NCBI GenBank assembly: GCA_001600355.1
Contig: BCJU01000001.1
Location: forward strand, 6,696,013 to 6,760,012
Source: Meira nashicola
Taxonomy: Eukaryota > Basidiomycota > Exobasidiomycetes > Exobasidiales > Brachybasidiaceae
Reading direction: 5' to 3'
DNA: 64,000 bases
Shown: in pieces, positions 39,585-49,302 of the stretch
Layout: each line of letters starts with the position of its first letter
Position numbering within the stretch: position 1 is the first letter of the stretch
The notes under the pieces: generated by a model
What the model saw: the letters and a program-made list of their open reading frames with translations, nothing else
Told to the model about the DNA's origin: nothing
The model's database searches: none
Program-made: the position numbers and the translations under genes

Positions 39585-42500
39585 TTACACAGCAATGGCA
39601 GTTTGAGCAGATTGTGCAATTGGTGCTGCAGCTCCAGTGAAATTTCTACGAATGATTCGTTTATCGCCATGTCCTGACATACGAATTACACCAGAATTTT
39701 CAAGTGTTTGTAAAAGGTCCCAAAGTTCAGTTGCATCAACTGCGATTGAAGATTGATCTGCTAATTTTCTAACTAGATCATTATAACGTATTCCACCTAA
39801 TGCATTCGTACTATTTTCATCAACTAATCTTTGAACTTGTTTTTGTAAATCACCTGCCATTCTACGTTGTTGAGCTCCTCTACCTGTATTGATCAAATCT
39901 AAATCTATCAATCCTGTTGTTGGATCAGTTGCAGATGATTTAGCTGCTTCACGAATCAATCGGAATGCTTCTTCAACATCTTCAACTAAAACTTCTTTAC
40001 GTAATCGCATACGTGCATGTGCTTCACTTAATCGAATTCCACTTTCTAATTGACGTGTTGTTGCAGTAATACGCTTCTCTGATGCTGCCACTCCTCCATC
40101 TGATCCGGCTTTACGTAAAGAAACATAATGACGTGCTAATGCTTCTCCTGCTTCAGCTGTGATTTTTGGATGAATGTTATTACGTGCATAACTGATATAA
40201 GCTGTCAATGTTTGTTGTTGTAACATATCACGAGATGCAGCATTGGTCTTCTTCTTGGATGCTTCATCGTGAATGTATAAGCCAACCAAATGACGAGCTA
40301 ATCGTCTATCAGCACTTTCATCAACTTTATCCAACACCAAGTAAACCAAATCGAAACGGGAAATCAAGGTTGGAGGCAAATCAATGTTCTTAGTGATCGG
40401 TAGACGAACGTTATACTTGCTTCCTACTGGATTTGCTGCAGCTAAGACGGAAGTACGTGCGTTCAAGGTAGTAATAATTCCAGCTTTGGCAATCGAAACG
40501 GTTTGTTGTTCCATCACTTCGTGTAAAACACTTCTTGTGCTATCGTTCATCTTGTCAAATTCATCAATACAACAAACACCTCCGTCTGATAAAACCAAAG
40601 CACCACTCTCCAGTACTAATTGTTTGGTATCAGGATCACGGGTGACGTAAGCAGTCAAACCGACCGCACTACTACCTTTACCGCTTGCATAAACACCTCT
40701 TGGTGCTAATTTGTGAACGTATTGCAATAATTGTGATTTACTCGTACCTGGATCACCAACCATGAGAACGTTTACATCACCACGATAACGAGGACCTGCG
40801 TTGCTGTTATTCGAATTAGAATTAGCAAGATTGTTTGCATTTCCATTGAGCGCAATTTGTTTGTTTGTTCCACCGAATAATTGCAACAAGATTCCTTTCT
40901 TGACATCTTCCATTTCATAAATGCTTGGTGCAAGACTGCGAGCCAACAATTCATATACATCTGGTCTATCGGCAATTTGAGCAAGTTTTTCTTCTAATGA
41001 GAGTGAAGATTGTGATTCACCATCTTGTGAAGAAACAATACCAACCGCGCTAACATCAACTTGGTTTGCCGTTTCATCATCTTCACCTCCAACGCCCATA
41101 GCATCAATATGTTCATCGTCTGTACGCGTAGAAGAATCCAATCCTAATCTACGTCCATTTCCGTCACCTCGACGCATGTGAATCACATCAACGAATGTTT
41201 TGTATAAACTCTTTTGAGATCGTTGACGAGGATGAACACGAACGGGTTGACCGCGGAAGATACCCGTAATCTCGACACGATCACCTGGTTTGCACATATC
41301 CACTAATTCATCATATGCACATAGTGTGACACTGTGAGGTGTTTGACCATCAGGAACAACATCGGGTGTTTCTTGCAAACGAATGATTTGACGATCAGCA
41401 AATTCACAACGATTATGAATTAAGCTCATAGTTCCCAAAGCACCGCAACTTGCTCTACTGCAACGTCTTGGTTCTTCAATACGTCCTCGATCGATTTCAC
41501 TTGTGACTGTATTATTGCATCGTAAACAACGGAAAAAGGCTTTCTTCATATCAGGAATCATGGGTGTTGCACGAATCACTAAACCCCGAACGGTAATCAA
41601 TTGATCGATATCGTTCGGGTTCAAATTACGCATATTGATTGCTTCTAAACCGTAAATGCGCACTTTGTAAATATTCTTTTCGATTTGTTCACTTTTTTGT
41701 TCGCCAGTCTCGCGATCTTCAATGTAGGCAACGTCCAATAATTCGTCTTTGAGAACGTTATCCATGATCGGGACAACTTCATTAGGATATTTGACCAAAT
41801 CATATGATAGCTTTTTGGAAGGTCCAAAGCATGCCAAATCGGAAATACGAACGTTGAGAAGAGTTTGATTGGTTTGACGCATTTGTTGCATGTACTTTTG
41901 ATAAACAGGTTCTTCACCTTCAGCATTTGTGCCACGAACAAAAGGTTTATTTTGAGCACGCATGCTTGCCCAGCGATATTTCAAACGGAAACCTTGCAAG
42001 AAGTCCCTGAAGGCTGACATTGTTTCTGCCAAAGATACTTGAGTACCCCATAAAACTCTGCTATCTCCTTCTGAGCGTGCAGTAGGATCGGTGGTAAATG
42101 CTTGTTGAGATAATGTCAAATCACTTTGTGATCCAATATCGGATTGTTGACCAACAGTAGATGTTCCATCGCCTGTCAAAGTGCGGTCTGCTTGGCTTTG
42201 ACGTTGATTCGCACGATTACGACGTAATGCCGAAGGGGACGAGATCATCGTTGGACGAAGTTCACCACGAGTTGTACGTGGGGTTGATGTAGCGGAACTA
42301 CTGCTTGGAAAGAAGAGTGGTTGATCTTCTGTTGCAACACTGCGCATACCTTCACTACGAAGTCCACTTGAAGGCATCGGACGACGTTGATTTGCAGCTG
42401 AAGCACGAGGGGTTTGCAAAGGGGACGATGTAGGAAAATGAAGTGGTGAATCACCATTCAATGCTGGGAGGGATGAGGAAGAAGAATTAGTATCGTTAAT

Positions 42501-42714
42501 TTGCTATACATTCATTCATTTTAAAATCGTACTCACCTTGATCATCACTAGTGGGTGCACGTAATTGTTGTTGACGACGAGGCATACTTTTTCCCGAAGG
42601 ACTACTACTGCTAGAAGGGAATGCTAAAGGAGAAGAAGCAACGGTTGAACGAACCACTGCTCCATCTTCCTCCATAGCATGATCTTCTTCTGGTTGTCTG
42701 TTTGGAGTAGACAT
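39585..42714 (-). CDS. MCM4: MCM4, replicative helicase subunit
   Basis: Two exons, 42714-42537 and 42463-39585, give 1018 aa. The 73-bp intron (GTGAGT...CCCAG, branch TACTAAT) joins TSDDQ to ALNGDSPLHF. The N-terminus is Ser/Pro-rich with SP sites (likely Cdc7/CDK targets), typical of Mcm4. Then come the N-terminal OB fold with a C4 zinc motif (CLRC...CSRASC, about 372-397), Walker A GDPGTSKSQLLQ (about 625), Walker B CCIDEFDKMND (about 688) and arginine finger ISRFD (about 760), and a C-terminal winged helix (about 930-1000). A subunit of the CMG helicase in the nucleus. Confidence 0.97.
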
Positions 42715-43078
42715 CGTAATATGACGATCGTTAAGATGATGGGAGAATGCTACCAGAGAATACGAATGTATGCAGAGTATTCTCAAAGTGTCGTTTGTGA
42801 TAAATTCTTCATTTTCTCAAATGCACTGGCGAAGTACCTTCCTTTCGCGAACGACGTGCAGTTCACCAGTCCAACACGTTGAAACGCGTTGAATCAATTT
42901 ACACGTTAAGAAACAGGACGCGTTCATTTTTTAGACGCGAAGGATGGTTAGATAAGCAATGTTGCACGTGTACATTATTCTTTTAAATTTTTAATTCTTG
43001 GAAGCACTAAAATTCAAGAAGACACAAAAGTGTGAGATTTTTACTGGCTTATCGTTTGTCACCATCATTCACACAAAA
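42715..43078. promoter_or_regulatory. Bidirectional promoter MCM4 / Utp12 gene with MCB-like sites
   Basis: 364 bp. ACGCGT at 42884-42889 and 42918-42923, ACGCGA at 42935-42940, TCGCGA at 42845-42850. These are the core words bound by MBF (Mbp1/Swi6-type) at G1/S genes, where MCM genes are classic targets. Confidence 0.6.
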
Positions 43079-44377
43079 ATGCCTAGAAAGCCAAGAAAAA
43101 GTCAATCGAATGGAGTAGAGGTAAAATCTGCTCCATCAAATGCAGATATCGTTGAAACAGCAGCAGTACCTTCTGCCAATGTACAAAGATACAAAGATTC
43201 CCGAAGAAGGCTAACACATCAATCCGGACAACATAATACGATCACTACAGGCGGATCAGGTCTGTTTGTTGGACCGGACGATGTTGATGCTCTGCAAGAT
43301 GAACAAGCAAATGTACAAGATTTAGATGAGCCAACATTAGGACAAAGATTGCGAGGAATACGATCAAATGCAGGAACATCTTCCAAAGGGATCGGATCAT
43401 CCACAGGATTGAACGGATCCAATACTTTGGTTGCAGATGACGATGATGAAGATCAAGATGAGGATGAAGATGGAGAAGGAAATCCAATTACACGTGTACC
43501 ATTACCTGAAGGATCACTCTCATTGGGAGAAACACTAACGCAAGCTTTGCATTCAAATGATTCTGCCATGCTTTCCGGATGTTTGGCTCACTCGGATCCT
43601 ACTGTGATCAGATTGAGTGTTGTACGTTTGAGTGGACCATTGGCTGTACGATTATTGGAACACTGTATCGAATTGATGGCAAGAGGAGGAAAGAAGAGTG
43701 TTGGACAATTGAGTAGTGGTCGTACTCGAGGAATAATTGAATGGGTTCGTGCAACATTAACCGCTCATACAGCATATTTGATGTCTTTACCCACACTTGT
43801 TCAACGATTGGCACAATTGCATTCTACACTTACATCCAGATTGGCATCACAAGAACGCTTATTGGCTTTAAATGGAAGATTAGAATTGGTGTTAAGTCAG
43901 ATCGAATTGCGTAATGCATATGCTCAACAGAAACAGACAAGAGGTGATGCAGGTAGCAAACAGAAAGGAAAGAAGGGAAACTCGAAACAAAAACAAAACG
44001 GTGTTAAGCAATGGGTAGAAGAATCATCAGAAGAAGAAGACGAAGAAGATGAAGATGAGGAAATGGATGTAGATGATGAAGCTGACGTTCCCATTCAAGC
44101 AGCGGAAGAAGGTGTTGTACAGGATATCGCACTTGGTGGAGCTGGTGCTCATCGTAAGATCAGTAAAGTGAAACGCGTAGAAGCGGAATCCGAGAGTGAA
44201 TCTGACGCTCAGGATGACGATGATGATGAAGATGAGGACGACGAGGATGATGAAGATGATGAAGATGAGGATGACGAAGATGATGAAGATGAGAACGGTC
44301 TACTGGATCTCGAAGCGGAAGAAACATCCGACGAAGGATCAGACGATTCCGAAGAAGAAGACGACGAGGACGAATGA
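43079..44377 (+). CDS. Utp12-domain small-subunit processome protein lacking WD40 repeats
   Basis: 432 aa from MPRKPRKSQSNG (the longer frame starts at TTG). Residues about 147-285 match the C-terminal Utp12 domain of t-UTP/UTP-B proteins: EGSLSLGETLTQALHSND, HSDPTVIRLSVVRLS, RGIIEWVRATLTAH, LLALNGRLELVLSQI. The N-terminus is basic and disordered. The C-terminus ends in a long Asp/Glu run (about 375-410, microsatellite-like GATGAN codons). Utp5, Utp9 and relatives carry this domain, usually after WD40 repeats, which are absent here. Likely nucleolar 18S rRNA processing. Divergent from MCM4. Confidence 0.8.
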   Translation: MPRKPRKSQSNGVEVKSAPSNADIVETAAVPSANVQRYKDSRRRLTHQSGQHNTITTGGSGLFVGPDDVDALQDEQANVQDLDEPTLGQRLRGIRSNAGTSSKGIGSSTGLNGSNTLVADDDDEDQDEDEDGEGNPITRVPLPEGSLSLGETLTQALHSNDSAMLSGCLAHSDPTVIRLSVVRLSGPLAVRLLEHCIELMARGGKKSVGQLSSGRTRGIIEWVRATLTAHTAYLMSLPTLVQRLAQLHSTLTSRLASQERLLALNGRLELVLSQIELRNAYAQQKQTRGDAGSKQKGKKGNSKQKQNGVKQWVEESSEEEDEEDEDEEMDVDDEADVPIQAAEEGVVQDIALGGAGAHRKISKVKRVEAESESESDAQDDDDDEDEDDEDDEDDEDEDDEDDEDENGLLDLEAEETSDEGSDDSEEEDDEDE

Positions 44378-44869
44378 TCATTTACCCAATTCTTGTATTG
44401 TATTATCAAAATGCATTTATCAATCACTTTACGCTTTCCGGATACCGTGTGAATATTACAGAAATGCTCTACATTTAGCCAGCAGAATTTTTTTTTTGTT
44501 TGGGAGCGTTCCGAAACATCGTCTGAGCCCCTTTCTCTTTAGAATTCTTGGATTCTTATTAGATCGTGCTCAAATCTCAACGATCGGAATATACTTTGAT
44601 AGCATGTGACCAGTAGGCAAGAAGTCCATAAAATACAGGATTTGGCGTGCTAAATATTTTCAAAGCTCCATATATATGTTTGTATACCATCTTTGGCCCC
44701 GTTAGCAAAGGTTGTGTTATTGAAATTGCATAACAATATGGATTTGTGGCCAAACTGAAAAGCTCCGATCTCATATGCAAAAGAATACGGAATTAACAAT
44801 GTAGGATGTAGAAAAGTGAAAAGCCCTCTTCACATCCAACTCATCACTGCTGAGAAAGAATTGCAAATC
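44378..44869. other. Intergenic, promoter of a small secreted gene
   Basis: GCCCCG at 44696-44701, about 170 bp before the ATG at 44870. T-rich run at 44488-44500. No gene. Confidence 0.5.
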
Positions 44870-45184
44870 ATGTACTGTTTCCATGTTTTATTCTTTATCT
44901 TTGGTTACTTTTTCGCATCAGGGTTACAAGCTCCAACAAAACATGCAGACGGAACCTCTGTACTCAAAAGAGGTAGTTTTTATGTGACCAATTCAATCGC
45001 AAGGCAAAATCAGGATGCTAGCAAAAAAATTTCCAAACTTGGACAAGGAATTCGTTTTAGGGGGCCTAAAGTGCATTCAAATGTACCTGCAGAACGCCCA
45101 CTTCTCACAGTATATGAAGTTCACCCATTAGTAAGACCAATTCTAATCCAGATGTTGGAACAGGTCACCAAGAAGTTCGATTAG
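44870..45184 (+). CDS. Small secreted protein, unknown
   Basis: 104 aa from the ATG at 44870 (the frame extends upstream only via GTG). Signal peptide 1-22 with a strongly aromatic core (CFHVLFFIFGYFFASG), cleavage probably near LQA. The mature part is basic with Arg/Lys-rich RFRGPK, and no cysteines. No known domain. Convergent with the TRIC-like gene across 85 bp. Confidence 0.6.
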   Translation: MYCFHVLFFIFGYFFASGLQAPTKHADGTSVLKRGSFYVTNSIARQNQDASKKISKLGQGIRFRGPKVHSNVPAERPLLTVYEVHPLVRPILIQMLEQVTKKFD

Positions 45185-45269
45185 TCCAGCCTGCTTTGCT
45201 TCTAGTACGATTCACTTCACTGAATCTCATAAAAATTGGCATTGATATTGTACATACTTTTTTTTTTCT

Positions 45270-46223
45270 TTAATTTTTACTACGTAGTTTTCTTGCAGGA
45301 CTTGAACTTCTTTTCGGTGATTCAATAGCAGACTTTGATACGCCTTCCGAAGTTGCAATCTTGGCATTCGCGATTGGACGTGCGGCAGAAGGAGAAGATA
45401 ACCAATGCAAAACAATTGCTCTATAAGCAAAAGCAACGGCAAAAATGATCGTACAAGCTGCTCTTGCGCCCGTTGGAGTAAAGAGAGCTTTTCCATTATC
45501 GTTATACACTCTTGCTAAAATTGGCGAATAAGCAGGATGTGATAATGTAGTTATTCCAAAAACGGTTGCACAAATACTTGCTGCTACAATATCAATCACT
45601 TCTACAAGTGTTGTAGCACGTAAGAATGGAGGAGTAGAAAGTGTCCAACCTTGAGGTGAAATAACGCTCAACATACCTGCCAATTGACCGCCTCCGGTTG
45701 CTCCAATTGTACCGCATAAAATTTGGATTAATAAGCTATTTTGAACGGCAGGATTCATGCTAGCTTTTGTCGTTAAAACGCTCATGATGACTGCATGTGA
45801 TCGTAAAGCGCCATCGAGAAAGATGAAAGCGGTATCGACTAATTTCATAGTTGGTAACGTGATAAAGCGTGCCAAAGTTGAAATAAAGATATAAACACCG
45901 ACATAATTTAAGAATGGATAAATTGTGAGTAATTGCATAGGTGTTTGACCTAAAATAAAGCTAACCAAAAAACCACCTCCCCAAGCCATGATCAAAAAGC
46001 CAACGAGATCATATGCAAATGTTGTAGGAGCAGGAGGTAAAGATGATTTATTGTTGGCTTTTTGTGCTTGTTGAACTTTTGCTTTTAAACTTGTATGAAT
46101 GAATGCGATTCGTAAAGCGTGTAAAGTTGGTAACCAAGCATAAGGAAAGATGGTTGAATGAACATGTTGTGTTAATAAGAAATCATTCAATTTTGCCGTA
46201 ACGGATAGCAATGAAGCAGCCAT
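45270..46223 (-). CDS. TRIC-like (trimeric intracellular cation channel family) membrane protein
   Basis: 317 aa, intronless. About six or seven hydrophobic segments. DLVGFLIMAWGGGFLVSFIL (about 73-92) and the GGG-rich segment IGATGGGQLAGML (about 174-186) match the two pseudo-repeated halves of TRIC channels (TMEM38 family), as do the TLPTMKLVDTAFIFLDGALR helix and an acidic/basic pair in it. In animals TRIC channels balance charge during ER calcium release. Fungal members are uncharacterised. The C-terminus is basic (KRSSSPARKLRSKN), perhaps an ER-retention-type tail. Confidence 0.75.
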   Translation of the reverse strand: MAASLLSVTAKLNDFLLTQHVHSTIFPYAWLPTLHALRIAFIHTSLKAKVQQAQKANNKSSLPPAPTTFAYDLVGFLIMAWGGGFLVSFILGQTPMQLLTIYPFLNYVGVYIFISTLARFITLPTMKLVDTAFIFLDGALRSHAVIMSVLTTKASMNPAVQNSLLIQILCGTIGATGGGQLAGMLSVISPQGWTLSTPPFLRATTLVEVIDIVAASICATVFGITTLSHPAYSPILARVYNDNGKALFTPTGARAACTIIFAVAFAYRAIVLHWLSSPSAARPIANAKIATSEGVSKSAIESPKRSSSPARKLRSKN

Positions 46224-47030
46224 CCTTTCTTATCTTTTCAAAGCAACGGAATATGATGATCGTAGTTACAAGAAGAATGCATTTATTCGTATTCCGATTC
46301 ACACAAGTAGACCACATCCGATCGGAGTTCCACTAATGTTTTGTACGCGCCCGCGCATTTCCCCATTCTACGCGTCATTCCAGTTTATTTACAGTAGTCT
46401 ATGTATAAAATTGAAAGGTAATGCAAGAGAATTTATCAGCAGAATTGGATCTGCTCCTGCTCCTTGAGCAGATGTACACACTATCCGTACTATCATCAGT
46501 ACCTGTATTATCAGAAAGAGTCTTGGAATCGATTGACAAATGGATGGGTTAGATATTCATCATTATGTAACATAAACAATAACAATCCAATATGCTAAAC
46601 TTGTGTTGAAGACCCGAGAAGACTGTAAGATGCAAATGGTGTTGTTTAGGGGCGTCTGATCATGCCATCGGCTTGCGTAAAGATGAGTCTATGTGATCGA
46701 GAACAATATCAAACGATTTGTCTCTCTTTTGCATGTCTTTCAACTGCCTTGCATAAAAGGTCATTATCAACTGCAATTTGGCGTACGCAACTATATCCCC
46801 ATCGAACTTGGCATGAATGTTTAAGACAGAGATGTATAATGCTGAGGATTTGAAAGCAGTATAAGCTGCCCCGAGTTTAAAACATTAGACAACATAATTG
46901 CATTGTTTTATGAGAAGGTTTCTACTCTCATATATAGAGAAAGATTAATAACAAAGGTATACAAGAAGGAAATCTGTTACATTTTATTCTCCTTTTCTTT
47001 ATCGTCTCATCTACTAAACAAGTAATCAAG
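46224..47030. other. Intergenic; upstream arm of the inverted duplication
   Basis: From about 46430 it is the duplicated copy of 59.0-59.6 kb. It starts with a decayed gene tail (46430-46551) and continues with about 480 bp nearly identical to the other copy, including an open frame of 63 codons (46662-46853) whose conservation is probably DNA-level. GCCCCGAGTTTAAA at 46868-46881, TATATAG at 46931-46937, TATACAAG at 46958-46965. Confidence 0.6.
46430..46551 (+). pseudogene. Decayed 3' end of the ankyrin-DIL gene
   Basis: Reads VPVLSERVLESIDKWMG-stop, matching the intact gene's C-terminus VPVLPEGELESLDKLMR-stop (59476-59530). Upstream similarity (ATTTATC...TACACTATCC) continues with an internal deletion of about 35-40 bp. 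Only the last 40 or so codons remain, with no upstream gene body. The downstream DNA continues collinear with the intact locus. Confidence 0.65.
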
Positions 47031-47429
47031 ATGTCTACTCGTGCTTTTACCTTTACTCTTATCTTCTTTGCTTGCATGCTTGCCATATACGTACAAGCTG
47101 CTACTGAAGAAAGTAGTGAAGCTGTGCCTTCATCACCAAAACATTCACCTCCATCACCAAAACAAGCAACATCCTCACCTAAGCAATTACCTGCTGCTCC
47201 TAAACGTATATTACTCACTGGACAAAAGACACCATTGAGTCGCGCAATTAAAAGAATTCCAAAAAGTATTGATGACCAACCTATTTCTCTTCGACATAAA
47301 ATAATAAAGAGTCGATACGACACGACTAAAACAGATCGACAATCTTTTGAAGAATTAAGATATAAAGCTAGAAAACGTAAAAATGATACATTGGTAAATA
47401 CACTGGTGAAGAATCAAAAAAGAAAATGA
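47031..47429 (+). CDS. Small secreted SPK-repeat protein, paralogue A
   Basis: 132 aa. Signal peptide 1-23 (RAFTFTLIFFACMLAIYVQA). Then tandem S-P-K motifs (SSPKHSPPSPKQ, SSPKQLPAAPK; about 33-56) and a basic region SIDDQPISLRHKIIKS (about 80-95). No cysteines after the signal. No known domain. Very similar to the minus-strand gene at 58562-59005. Relative to that copy, a shift near the 3' end makes it stop early (…NQKRK), while the other copy's ending RQA..KAAPY survives out of frame just downstream (to about 47467). Confidence 0.7.
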   Translation: MSTRAFTFTLIFFACMLAIYVQAATEESSEAVPSSPKHSPPSPKQATSSPKQLPAAPKRILLTGQKTPLSRAIKRIPKSIDDQPISLRHKIIKSRYDTTKTDRQSFEELRYKARKRKNDTLVNTLVKNQKRK

Positions 47430-48133
47430 TTCGTCAAGCTAGTAAAAACAAAGCTGCTCCTTATTAGCCGTGAAATAATTAAATTTAATGATTTCACTGT
47501 ATTAGCTATCGCTATAAATCTTTACTGTAAAAGGTATAACGACTTTTATCGAGATTATAGCTTTCTTCGTCTTCATAGTCATCTTCTCCTTCCCTTTTAT
47601 TTTTATCTTTTCCATTTCTTTTCATCTTCTCTTAACTCCTCTTAAATCTTTTCTATATCTTTTCGTTTATCTTTCATTAACTTTTCTTTTTTCTTTTCTT
47701 TTATTTATCTTTTTTTCTCTTTATCTCCTTGATACGATTAAACATTCGAATTATTTTCTATTGTCAATCTCTTTTTATATAGTTTCATCATTTTATCCTC
47801 AATGTCATCTTTACCCCGAACATCCGCTTGATATTTCTTTTGCATTAAATATTAATGAAAGGCATCAAAAGATAAGTCGCAGACCTAATTTAGCCGCAGT
47901 GCAACTTACCGTACCGCGTACACAACTAAACCCCGATCGGTCTCGAAATTATGTGGGTATGCTGCCCCGATGTTTAAACACTGCTTTGAGGTCACTAAAT
48001 CCAACTTTGATGCGTTTTGTTGAAGTTTGCATGTATACGCAAAAGATCGATTGATTGGTTTAAAATATAAAGGCAGGTTTACTAAGGTTCTTATGAACCT
48101 TCATTGTACATCAAGTCATTTGTTCAGTGCAAG
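47430..48133. other. Intergenic with pyrimidine-rich tract and next promoter
   Basis: CT-rich plus strand (about 47560-47740) downstream of paralogue A. Then GCCCCGATGTTTAAA (47964-47978) and TATAAAG (48066-48072) belonging to the next gene. The out-of-frame remnant of the paralogue's C-terminus is at 47425-47467. Confidence 0.55.
48066..48072 (+). promoter_or_regulatory. TATA box of the 48134 gene
   Basis: TATAAAG, 68 bp before the ATG at 48134 and about 100 bp after a GCCCCGA box. Confidence 0.45.
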
Positions 48134-48487
48134 ATGCCTAATCGTGCTTTTATCTTTATGAATTTCTTTATTTTTTGTATGTTTAGCATCAGCATGCAAG
48201 TTACTATTGGTGGAAATAATGAAAGTTTACCATCCTCACCAAAACAAACGTCACCATCACATCCATCAACGACTATTTTAGATAAATTTTCATCAATGAT
48301 GATCAATTCAAAAAACAATCATCCCAGTCAAAATGACGGAAATAGTAAGATATTTGATAATCATTCCAACCAACAAGCCTCTACAAAATTGAAAAATAAT
48401 CATCCTCTTCGTAAATTAACGCGTGCGCGTAAATTCCGTCTGGACAGATTACAAATGGCCGCTCCTTATGCAAGACCAAGTTCATGA
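48134..48487 (+). CDS. Small secreted protein of the SPK family
   Basis: 117 aa from the ATG at 48134 (MPNRAFIF); the frame upstream begins only at TTG. The signal peptide has the same N-R-A-F start and CM in the core as the 47031 protein, followed by LPSSPKQTSPSHPS. Asn/His/Lys-rich middle. The C-terminus RLQMAAPYARPSS shares AAPY with the 59005 paralogue. No known domain. A diverged family member. Confidence 0.6.
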   Translation: MPNRAFIFMNFFIFCMFSISMQVTIGGNNESLPSSPKQTSPSHPSTTILDKFSSMMINSKNNHPSQNDGNSKIFDNHSNQQASTKLKNNHPLRKLTRARKFRLDRLQMAAPYARPSS

Positions 48488-48837
48488 TTTTTATATATCT
48501 ATTTTGTCATTGCTCTACAACTCTTATGCTCTTTCGTTGGCTCTGCCACATGTTTGAAAATATTATACATAAAAAATGAGTTTTAAAAAAATAAGTAGAA
48601 ACACAGAAAAACAAGCAAAAGAGAAATAAACGCATTAAATTTAACACACCAATAATAAGTTTTCATGCCCCTTTGCTATTCTGTTCAAGCAGTGCTAAAA
48701 GTATCCCCGTAAACGCATTTCAAAGATAAAGATACTAATAGTACTCTCTATATAAACGCAAAAAGCTGACAGAAAGCTATAAAAGAAGGCTTTTTGTAAT
48801 TTTTTGCTCCCTTTTTCCACATCAGATTTTAATCAAT
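48488..48837. other. Intergenic, promoter of the 48838 gene
   Basis: CCCCG at 48704-48708 and TATATAAA at 48749-48756, 89 bp before the next ATG. No gene. Confidence 0.5.
48749..48756 (+). promoter_or_regulatory. TATA box of the 48838 gene
   Basis: TATATAAA, 82-89 bp upstream of the ATG at 48838. Confidence 0.5.
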
Positions 48838-49302
48838 ATGTTTAGCCATACATACTTTTTTCCCTTATTCCTGTTTATTTACTTTACGAATTTAAGCTTA
48901 CAAGCAACTAAAGAAGGCGCACAAGGATCTAGTCATCATACACCTCAACCGATTCGAGTCTCAAGTGAACCAAGTTCATCATCTGGTACTATGCAAACAT
49001 CACCAAAAGGTATTCCATCTTTGAAGCATCATAATCTTAAACAATCCGTCTTTGACAAAGAAGAAAAAAGATATGTTACTACACAAATTAAACAAACGCC
49101 TAGAGAACATGAAGAGTGGGTTAAAGGTTTGAAACCTATAATCCGTTACAAGAAAATGAAGAAAGATAAAACAAGCAGTTCAGAAGAATCAGATAAGGAA
49201 ACTGGTACCAAAAAGAAAAAGATTGCAGTACGTCGTCCAAAACAATCTTCAGATCCGAAACGTTTTTCACCTAAAATTTCAGCTGGCCGCCGACGTGGCT
49301 GA
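48838..49302 (+). CDS. Small secreted basic protein with SPK motif, unknown
   Basis: 154 aa. Signal peptide 1-22 (core FFPLFLFIYFTNLSLQA). The mature chain is very rich in Lys/Arg/Ser (TKKKKIAVRRPK near the C-terminus), with SPKG at about 60 and SPKI at about 145, and no cysteines. The KKKK/RR runs could be Kex2-processed or could be nucleic-acid-binding. No known domain. Confidence 0.6.
   Translation: MFSHTYFFPLFLFIYFTNLSLQATKEGAQGSSHHTPQPIRVSSEPSSSSGTMQTSPKGIPSLKHHNLKQSVFDKEEKRYVTTQIKQTPREHEEWVKGLKPIIRYKKMKKDKTSSSEESDKETGTKKKKIAVRRPKQSSDPKRFSPKISAGRRRG

Larger units (their letters stand above)
46430..47817 (+). repeat. Inverted segmental duplication, copy A
   Basis: About 1.39 kb homologous, in opposite orientation, to 58230-59625. 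Includes the decayed gene tail, the secreted-protein gene at 47031 and its pyrimidine-rich 3' flank. Homology fades after CATCTTTACC near 47817. Outer boundaries were placed by eye. Confidence 0.8.

Noticed and set aside
46662..46853. 63-codon frame conserved between both duplication arms
   Set aside because: Protein similarity is explained by near-identity of the DNA. It sits in the promoter and the reading shows no typical features. Kept as a question in the findings, not as a gene.
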